From Taklimakanibacter sp021828105 (lineage in GTDB: Bacteria > Pseudomonadota > Alphaproteobacteria > Rhizobiales > Aestuariivirgaceae): a stretch of DNA of 64,000 nucleotides. A program made the translations under genes and the position numbers. Below the pieces are notes generated by a model. The model saw nothing but the letters and a program-made list of their open reading frames with translations, was not told where the DNA came from and made no database searches. This document shows, piece after piece, positions 59,178 to 64,000 of this stretch (position 1 is its first letter; the number at the start of each line of letters is the position of its first letter). Location: NCBI GenBank assembly GCA_021828105.1, contig JAKATG010000009.1, positions 62,001 to 126,000 on the forward strand, in the 5' to 3' direction.

Positions 59178-59491
59178 TCGAAGCTGGAAGCTGAGGCTGC
59201 AAATCGGTCTCATCCAGATCTATCTATTGACATTGCGGGCCAAAACGGAGGATTTGGGAAATACAAGGCTGGCAACCTGCGTCTATTCGCTTCACGATCA
59301 GTCAATCACATCACGCCAGAATGTCCGCCCGAAAACTGGAAGACCTCTTTTTCAAGACGAGAAATTCCCTGCTCCGCGTCATGCTGAACCACCAACGCCT
59401 TGAAATGATTGGAGGCGAAAAGTTTTTCGCAAAAATTCCCTGATAATCCCTGATAATCCCTGATATTCGCTGTTCTTGGACCGGGAGGGCC
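59178..59491. other. Intergenic region without recognised gene, with short tandem repeat
   Basis: About 310 bp between the LysR gene and the amidase stop. A plus-strand frame encodes KFFAKIP* just before three copies of a 10-bp repeat (59437-59466). This looks like degenerate repetitive sequence or the remnant of a mobile or gene fragment; no complete gene can be supported. Confidence 0.5.
59437..59466. repeat. Three tandem copies of TCCCTGATAA
   Basis: Positions 59437-59446, 59447-59456 and 59457-59466 carry TCCCTGATAA, TCCCTGATAA and TCCCTGATAT. The repeat lies 26 bp from the amidase stop. Too short and without spacers for CRISPR. Confidence 0.75.
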
Positions 59492-60853
59492 TTAGAGTCC
59501 GCCCGAACGCAAGAGCGGCGGAAGCCGGTTGCTCGACCAGGAGCTGAGGCGCGCTTCGATCCATTGCCCGATGGCGAGAAGCTCGGGCTCGGCGTCCTTG
59601 CGGCCGATAAGCTGGACGCCGATCGGCAGGCCGTCGCGCGAGAAGCCGGCGGGCAGCGCCAAGGCCGGATGGCCGGTGACGTTGCACAGCATGCGCACCG
59701 AGGCTTCCGACAAGGCGTCGAGCGCCTGGGCATCGTCCATCCGGCACGGCGGCAAGCCGCTGACCGCCGTCATCAGGCAATCGACGCCCGTCAAGGCATC
59801 ATCGACAAGGGCCGCAAGATCGTTCCGCAATTTCTGGGCGGTGAGATAATCATCCATGTCGAGAAAGGCGCCGGTCAGCAGCATCGATCGCAACGCCGCG
59901 CCATAGAGCTCGGGCGCCTCGATGAGCCGCATACGGTGGATGGCGAGCGCTTCGACATGGAGCGTCACCCAGCCCACGGTGTTGATCTTGGCGAGCGGCG
60001 CCACTTGGCGCTCGACCAAGGCGCAGCCTTGCTCCGTCAGCTCGGCGATGGCTCTGTCGATGACCGCGGCGACATCAGGAGAAGGCGTCTGATCGCTTCG
60101 CCATAGATGATCGAGGAGACCGATGCGCGGCGGCCTGCCCGGTCGGGAGGGTGGCGCGCCGCTGAGACATTCGAAGGCAAGCGCCGCATCGCCGACGGTG
60201 CGCGTCATGGGGCCGACCGTGTCCATGCTGGGGGCCAGCGGAAACGTGCCGGCGGTCGAAAGCCTGCCGAAGCCGGGCTTCAGTCCGACGACGCCATTCA
60301 TCATGGCGGGACTGCGGATCGACCCGCCGGTGTCGGTGCCGACGGCAAGCGGCACCATCCGCGCCGCAAGCGCGGCCCCGCAGCCGCTCGAGCTCGAGCC
60401 CGGCGTGAAAGCCGGATTCCAGGGATTGCGTGCCGCGGGCCAAGGGTCGTCTTCGCCGGGCTCGCCCAGCCCATATTCATGCAGGGCTAGCTTGCCGAGC
60501 GGAATGGCGCCCGCCGCGACCAGCCTCTCGACCACGACCGCATGGCGCAGGGCCGCTGTCCTGTCGCCCGCCCGCGAATGGCACGTCGTCGGCAGGCCTT
60601 CGATGTCGATATTGTCCTTGACCGCGAAGGGAATGCCGAAGAGCGGGGGCAATCCTTCACGCCGCCAAGCGCTGCGGCAGGCCTTGGCCATCGACCGCGC
60701 TTTGTCGCCATCGACCCGGAGAAAGGCATGGACGGCCGGATCATGGGCGTCGATCTGCGCCAGTAGCGCATCGACATAGTCGACCGGATCGAGCTCTCCC
60801 GAAGCGATGGCGTCGCGCGCCTCGATCAAGGAGAGAAGCGCCGGCGTCGTCAT
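59492..60853 (-). CDS. Amidase (amidase-signature family, AtzF/GatA-like)
   Basis: A 453-residue amidase-signature enzyme. The Ser-cisSer-Lys triad is visible: Lys in FAVKDNIDIEGLPTTC, Ser in FTPGSSSSGCGAALAA, and the nucleophile in GTDTGGSIRSPAMMNGVVG. ARLKPGFGR-type stretch VGLKPGFGRLSTAG follows. It hydrolyses an amide to acid and ammonia. Its ATG overlaps by four bases the stop of a 44-residue gene, resembling arrangements in which a small GatC/AtzG-like helper precedes an amidase. Last gene of the ectC-containing operon. Confidence 0.92.
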   Translation of the reverse strand: MTTPALLSLIEARDAIASGELDPVDYVDALLAQIDAHDPAVHAFLRVDGDKARSMAKACRSAWRREGLPPLFGIPFAVKDNIDIEGLPTTCHSRAGDRTAALRHAVVVERLVAAGAIPLGKLALHEYGLGEPGEDDPWPAARNPWNPAFTPGSSSSGCGAALAARMVPLAVGTDTGGSIRSPAMMNGVVGLKPGFGRLSTAGTFPLAPSMDTVGPMTRTVGDAALAFECLSGAPPSRPGRPPRIGLLDHLWRSDQTPSPDVAAVIDRAIAELTEQGCALVERQVAPLAKINTVGWVTLHVEALAIHRMRLIEAPELYGAALRSMLLTGAFLDMDDYLTAQKLRNDLAALVDDALTGVDCLMTAVSGLPPCRMDDAQALDALSEASVRMLCNVTGHPALALPAGFSRDGLPIGVQLIGRKDAEPELLAIGQWIEARLSSWSSNRLPPLLRSGGL

Positions 60854-60984
60854 GGTCTGGTGCGCTCGCTCGAAACCTCTTCGAGGGCAGCCCGCAATTT
60901 CATCGCGCGCCGGCGCGCCTCATCGAGGTCCTTCGCATATGGCTCGGCGAGCTTCGCCACGAGGTCGGCGTCCGGTGATGTCAT
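60850..60984 (-). CDS. Small protein (44 aa) between ectC-like and amidase genes
   Basis: A short frame starting at the ATG at 60984, two bases after the EctC-like stop, and ending in TGA that overlaps the amidase ATG (60850-60853). It encodes a highly charged helix (DADLVAKLAEPYAKDLDEAR, RRAMKLRAALEEVSSERTRP). The tight fit between two genes supports real translation. It may be a reduced GatC/AtzG-type helper that stabilises the amidase (inference), or only serve translational coupling. Confidence 0.6.
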   Translation of the reverse strand: MTSPDADLVAKLAEPYAKDLDEARRRAMKLRAALEEVSSERTRP

Positions 60985-60986
60985 TG

Positions 60987-61367
60987 TCAGTAGGACGAGG
61001 TGCCGGCGCCGGCGAGGTCGTGCTTCTCATCGCCCTTGATCGGCGGATTGAACACGCTCACCAGCCGCATGTCGGTCCAGGCCCGCAAGCGATGCGGATC
61101 ATGCTGGTCGAGCGCATAGAGCGTGCCGCGCCTGATCTCATGCTTGCGCCCTTGCGTGTCCTCGATCTCGCCTTCCCCTTCGATGCAATAGCAGGCTTCG
61201 AGATGATGACGATACTGGATGAAGATGTCGGTGCCGGCGAGGATCAGCGTCTCGGTGAAGGCGAAGCCCATGCCGTCCTTCTCGATGAGGAAACGGCGGC
61301 TCTGGCCGTTGCCCCAATTGACATCCCGTTCCGTGCCCGCGATCTCGCGCAACGTCCTGACGATCAT
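60987..61367 (-). CDS. ectC: Ectoine synthase homologue (EctC) outside an ectABC cluster
   Basis: A 126-residue cupin with strong EctC features: MIVRTLREIAGTERDVNWGN, SRRFLIEKDGMGFAFTETLI, HHLEACYCIEGEGEIEDTQG, GTLYALDQHDPHRLRAWTDM and RLVSVFNPPIKGDEKHDL. The iron ligands of characterised EctC (Glu, Tyr, His) match Glu57, Tyr84 and His92. No ectA or ectB lies in the window, so it is an orphan. EctC normally closes the ectoine ring from N-acetyl-diaminobutyrate; here, with an amidase and CoA-related enzymes, it may act on another cyclic amidine or in the reverse direction. GGAGGGACGG precedes the ATG. Confidence 0.92.
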   Translation of the reverse strand: MIVRTLREIAGTERDVNWGNGQSRRFLIEKDGMGFAFTETLILAGTDIFIQYRHHLEACYCIEGEGEIEDTQGRKHEIRRGTLYALDQHDPHRLRAWTDMRLVSVFNPPIKGDEKHDLAGAGTSSY

Positions 61368-61376
61368 CCGTCCCTC

Positions 61377-62174
61377 CTATTTGACTTGGTTAGAGCAATC
61401 CCAGCGGGGATCGCGCTCATGACGGATGAAAGGCGAATGGACCGGCGCCCCCGGCCGCAACTGGCGCAAGGTGTCATAATCCTCATCCGGATTGTAGGGG
61501 ACGAGCGGACGCTCATCCAAGGATCGAAGGACTCGGGCGTAATCGCGCTCATAGCCGGCGATCATCGCCTGATAATCCGCAAGCTCGTCGGGCCCGACGC
61601 CGCCCCGTATGCCATGCATGATGAAGGGCCTCAGGACATCGAAGCCGACATAGCGAAAAGCATAGAGGCTCGGCCACAATATGAGCTCGGTCTCGCCTTC
61701 CTGGCCGTTATAGGCGCAGGCCCGCGCCGAGGCGCCCGCCGTGGTCGAGGCGAGGAATCTCTTGCCCCGGCAATGGCCGGTATCGTGGCGGCGCCCGCCC
61801 GAATACATGCCGCCATAGATGAAGACGCGGTCGATCCAGCCTTTGAGGATGGCGGGCAAGCCGAACCACCACAGCGGAAACTGGGCGATGACCAGATCCG
61901 CCCACATCAGATCCTCGATCTGGCGCGTCACATCGGGCGGCGTCGCGCCATCCTCATGCGCCCAGCGCTGCTCGCTCTGCACATCGAAGCGGTCGGCCTT
62001 GCGCCGCTTCCGATAGTGGCGCGGATGCTCGACCGGATCGAGCGCGATGGCGGCGAGATCGGTCAGCCGCACTTCCGCCCCTTGCTGCTCGAGGATGTCT
62101 TTGGCAAATCGAGCGAGGTGATGATTGTAGGATTGCTGCTCGGGATGGGCGACGATGATGAGCGCCTTCACCAT
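61377..62174 (-). CDS. NAD(P)H dehydrogenase (quinone)-like flavoprotein
   Basis: A 265-residue flavodoxin-fold protein of the NQO1/KefF/MdaB type. It starts MVKALIIVAHPEQQSYNHHL, with DLVIAQFPLWWFGLPAILKG, WIDRVFIYGGMYSG, GKRFLASTTAGASARACAYN and VLRPFIMHGIRGGVGPDELA. These are the FAD/FMN and NAD(P)H sites of two-electron quinone reductases. The ATG at 62174 overlaps the end of the TPP-binding gene by seven bases; the longer in-frame upstream stretch lies inside that gene. Nine bases separate it from ectC. Confidence 0.88.
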   Translation of the reverse strand: MVKALIIVAHPEQQSYNHHLARFAKDILEQQGAEVRLTDLAAIALDPVEHPRHYRKRRKADRFDVQSEQRWAHEDGATPPDVTRQIEDLMWADLVIAQFPLWWFGLPAILKGWIDRVFIYGGMYSGGRRHDTGHCRGKRFLASTTAGASARACAYNGQEGETELILWPSLYAFRYVGFDVLRPFIMHGIRGGVGPDELADYQAMIAGYERDYARVLRSLDERPLVPYNPDEDYDTLRQLRPGAPVHSPFIRHERDPRWDCSNQVK

Positions 62175-62689
62175 TTCTTCTTCCCCAGCATGCGCTGCGA
62201 GATCAGTATGGCGATCTGCTGCTCGGCTTCGAAAGCGAATGTGCAGGAGGACTCGGCCATATCGAGAAGGTCCTCGGGCGTGTCGGCGCGCAGGCAGTGG
62301 ACGCCCATGGCATGGAGCGATGTCCCCGTCGCGCGTCCCATCGGCACCTGCCAGGGATTGAACTCGGCCCATTCGCCGCGCATCGTCACCAGCATCAGGA
62401 GCGGGAAGCGCGACATCGCGGCCAGCGACAGCATATTGATGCAGTTGCCGACGCCGCTCGACTGCATGAGGAGCACGCTGCGCTGGCCGCCAAGCCAGGC
62501 GCCGGCGGTGAGCCCGATGCCCTCCTCCTCGGTGGTGAGCACCGTCGATATGACATCGGGATCGGCCAGGAAGAGCTCGATGAGCTTCGAATGACCGGCG
62601 TCGGGCACATAGGCCATTTGCCGGATATTCGCCTGCTTCAGGATCTGGTGGAGTCTGGCGGGCCAGTTCTCGATGGCGGCGTCCGTCAC
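62168..62689 (-). CDS. TPP-binding decarboxylase alpha half (ComD / phosphonopyruvate decarboxylase-like)
   Basis: A 173-residue protein matching the N-terminal (alpha) domain of sulfopyruvate/phosphonopyruvate decarboxylases. Motifs are VPDAGHSKLIELFLADPDVI, TTEEEGIGLTAGAWLGGQRS (with the TPP-activating Glu), LLMQSSGVGNCINMLSLAAM and FPLLMLVTMRGEWAEFNPWQ. The cofactor-binding beta half (GDG...N motif) is not found on either side, which is unusual since these enzymes need both. Starts at a GTG (62689) with GGAAGGAAA. Confidence 0.85.
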   Translation of the reverse strand: MTDAAIENWPARLHQILKQANIRQMAYVPDAGHSKLIELFLADPDVISTVLTTEEEGIGLTAGAWLGGQRSVLLMQSSGVGNCINMLSLAAMSRFPLLMLVTMRGEWAEFNPWQVPMGRATGTSLHAMGVHCLRADTPEDLLDMAESSCTFAFEAEQQIAILISQRMLGKKKW

Positions 62690-62790
62690 GTGCGTTTCCT
62701 TCCCCTGTGTTCCGTCTCAGATAAGGCAACTGCCCCAAAAGGATGACTGCCGGTTTTTGTGATCAGCTATAAAGCGGGGCGAGAGCTTCC
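62690..62790. other. Gap in minus-strand operon, possible internal promoter
   Basis: A 101-bp AT-richer gap separates the MaoC-type gene from the TPP-binding gene. On the minus strand it contains a TATAGC-type box but no clear operator or terminator. The downstream genes (TPP half to amidase) may form their own transcription unit. Confidence 0.3.
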
Positions 62791-63636
62791 TCACCAGGAG
62801 GCGGAAGCCGTCATGCCGATGGGCACCGTTTCCGAGCCGGTCCAGCATTCGAGCGCGCCATCCCGCAAAGGCGCGGAGCGGACTCGGAAGGGCTGGCGAT
62901 GCGTCAGAGGCGCCATGCCGCGATAGGAAAGCCGGCGGGGCGCGCGCCCGGCAATCGCCGCCGCATGATAGAGCAGCAAGGTCGCCTGGAGCGGGCCATG
63001 CACCACGAGCCCCGCATAGCCCTCTTCGCGCATCGCATATTCGACATCGTAGTGAATGCGATGGCTGTTGAAGGTGAGCGCCGAATAACGGAACAAAAGG
63101 ACGGGTGAAGGATCGATCACCGTTTCTGCGACATGTGCCTCGGCAGCTGCTTCCGGCGTCGCCGCTTCGCCGCTTGGCTTGTCGCGATAGACGATATCGT
63201 GACGCTCGCGGATGCATGTCGAGCCATGGGCGCTGAACTCATGGACGACGGTCACGAAGCACAATGGCCCGGAGCGGCCCCTCTTGAGCGCGACATCCGC
63301 GATGCGCGACCGGCGCATGACGGTATCGCCGACCCGCAAGGGCGCCAGCAATTCGAGCTCGCCGCCCGCCCACATGCGGCGCGGCAAAGGCACCGGCGGC
63401 AGGAAATCGCCTCGCTTCGGATGCCCGTCGACATCGGCCTCGGCGAGCGTCGACAGGCGCGGCGCCAGGCACCAATGGAAGGCGAGCGGCGCCGGATCGC
63501 CCTTCTGCGGGAGGGAGAGATCGCCGCCGATCGTCGCTCTGAACGCGCGGACCCGTTCGACGGTAATCTCGTCTTCGGCACTTTCCGTTCGCCCGACCCA
63601 GGCCTGCAAAGAATCGACGTCGATCGCGGTGGTCAT
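62791..63636 (-). CDS. MaoC-family dehydratase (mesaconyl-C4-CoA hydratase-like)
   Basis: A 281-residue double-hotdog hydratase with an FAS1-type N-terminal half (RAFRATIGGDLSLPQKGDPA, FLPPVPLPRRMWAGGELELL, DTVMRRSRIADVALKRGRSG) and a C-terminal half (LFRYSALTFNSHRIHYDVEY, EEGYAGLVVHGPLQATLLLY). The order matches HTD2/mesaconyl-C4-CoA hydratase-type proteins. The catalytic Asp/His pair is expected in NSHRIHYDV. The ATG at 63636 overlaps the CoA-transferase stop; upstream frame sequence lies in that gene. It probably hydrates an enoyl-CoA made by the neighbouring CoA-transferase pathway. Confidence 0.87.
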   Translation of the reverse strand: MTTAIDVDSLQAWVGRTESAEDEITVERVRAFRATIGGDLSLPQKGDPAPLAFHWCLAPRLSTLAEADVDGHPKRGDFLPPVPLPRRMWAGGELELLAPLRVGDTVMRRSRIADVALKRGRSGPLCFVTVVHEFSAHGSTCIRERHDIVYRDKPSGEAATPEAAAEAHVAETVIDPSPVLLFRYSALTFNSHRIHYDVEYAMREEGYAGLVVHGPLQATLLLYHAAAIAGRAPRRLSYRGMAPLTHRQPFRVRSAPLRDGALECWTGSETVPIGMTASASW

Positions 63637-64000
63637 GACGGCACGGCCATGGCGGAGAATTCCCGCCGGATCGCGTCGCTGTGCTCGCCGAGCGCCGGCA
63701 CTTTGGCCCGAGCGACATCGGGATGAAGCGGCGGTGCCGCGAGTTCGAAGGATCCGCCCGGAACCTCGCTCGCCGTGCGGCGCAAGGCCGGATGGGTGGC
63801 GAGATCGGCGACCGTCGACACCTTGCCCCAGGCGAGCTGCGCCTGCTCGAGCCTTTGGATCGCTTCGGCGGTCGAGAGCCTGGCGAAGATGGGCCTGATC
63901 TCCGCATCGAGCTCGATGCGGTGGATGAGGCGGGAGGGATTGTCGCGGAAGCGGATGTCGTCGACGAGCTCGGGCCGGTCGAGGACCGCGCAGCACAATC
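63633..64000 (-). CDS. CaiB/BaiF-family CoA-transferase (C-terminal part, cut by window end)
   Basis: The last 122 or so residues of a family III CoA-transferase. The C-terminal motifs LCAVLDRPEL-like CCAVLDRPELVDDIRFRDNP, WGKVSTVADLATHPALRRTA and VPALGEHSDAIRREF are typical. The start lies beyond 64000, so the catalytic Asp region is not seen. It transfers CoA between acids; with the MaoC-type hydratase it suggests activation and hydration of an unsaturated dicarboxylate such as mesaconate or itaconate (inference). Confidence 0.9.
   Translation of the reverse strand, partial: LCCAVLDRPELVDDIRFRDNPSRLIHRIELDAEIRPIFARLSTAEAIQRLEQAQLAWGKVSTVADLATHPALRRTASEVPGGSFELAAPPLHPDVARAKVPALGEHSDAIRREFSAMAVPS

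Noticed and set aside
59146..59403. 85-residue plus-strand frame between LysR and amidase
   Set aside because: Starts inside the LysR gene, no ribosome site and no recognisable family; treated as non-coding or remnant.
59437..59466. Possible CRISPR-like array
   Set aside because: Units are 10 bp, directly adjacent and without spacers; no cas genes nearby.
60807..62594. 595-residue plus-strand frame over the ectC/flavoprotein genes
   Set aside because: Antisense shadow of three well-supported genes.

Overview
The window is GC-rich, densely packed DNA from an alphaproteobacterium, most likely of the Hyphomicrobiales (Rhizobiales). The evidence is the nadABC operon next to a NadQ/NrtR-type regulator, MocD/MocE/MocF-type genes known from rhizobial rhizopine catabolism, many sugar ABC transporters with ATGA-type gene overlaps, and typical GC-rich intergenic hairpin repeats. 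I cannot name a genus. I see no tRNA, rRNA, CRISPR array, intact insertion sequence, prophage or origin.

Layout. 1-4676: one large secreted DUF11-repeat protein (minus strand, running off the left edge); its frame is open for all of the first 4.7 kb. 4766-7256: LysR regulator divergent from methylmalonate-semialdehyde dehydrogenase. 7237-11149: cytoplasmic-looking penicillin-acylase-family hydrolase divergent from a dimethylformamidase-like protein. 11146-19156: a MalEFGK-type ABC importer operon that also encodes a PfkB kinase, an amidohydrolase and a BtpA-family protein, divergent from a SorC-type regulator. 19223-23586: NadQ-like regulator and nadABC. 24022-33246: TTG-started GntR/FadR regulator and LDH2-type dehydrogenase, divergent from an RbsBAC-type importer followed by SDR, lactonase-like hydrolase, FMN alpha-hydroxyacid oxidase and RraA-like aldolase, which looks like an oxidative sugar/sugar-acid pathway.

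33243-42495: smaller units. These are an exported SnoaL-like protein, HxlR regulator plus PaoABC-like molybdenum aldehyde oxidoreductase, a frameshifted DUF417 gene with a cysteine-rich MarR regulator, LysR with a flavodoxin-fold oxidoreductase, two small unknowns, AlkB and RidA. 42561-46216: TPP riboswitch and a YkoFEDC-type ECF thiamine-precursor importer. 46271-57236: a moc-like locus, with MocD (desaturase-type oxygenase), MocE (Rieske ferredoxin), MocF (ferredoxin reductase), a divergent PanB-superfamily protein and two Gfo/Idh/MocA dehydrogenases on the minus strand, and LacI regulator, mutarotase-like protein and an RbsB/permease/ATPase importer on the plus strand. A repeated TCATTTTGA palindrome in both control regions suggests one LacI regulon for uptake and oxidative demethylation of a methoxylated cyclitol or sugar.

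57303-59177: NmrA-type oxidoreductase divergent from LysR. 59492-64000: a minus-strand operon in which an ectoine-synthase (EctC) homologue, away from any ectAB genes, lies with an amidase, a 44-residue protein, a quinone-reductase-like flavoprotein, a lone alpha half of a ComDE-type TPP decarboxylase, a MaoC-type dehydratase and a CoA-transferase (cut by the right edge). The moc-like regulon and the orphan-ectC operon are the best candidates for undescribed biology. All functions are predictions from sequence reading without database searches.
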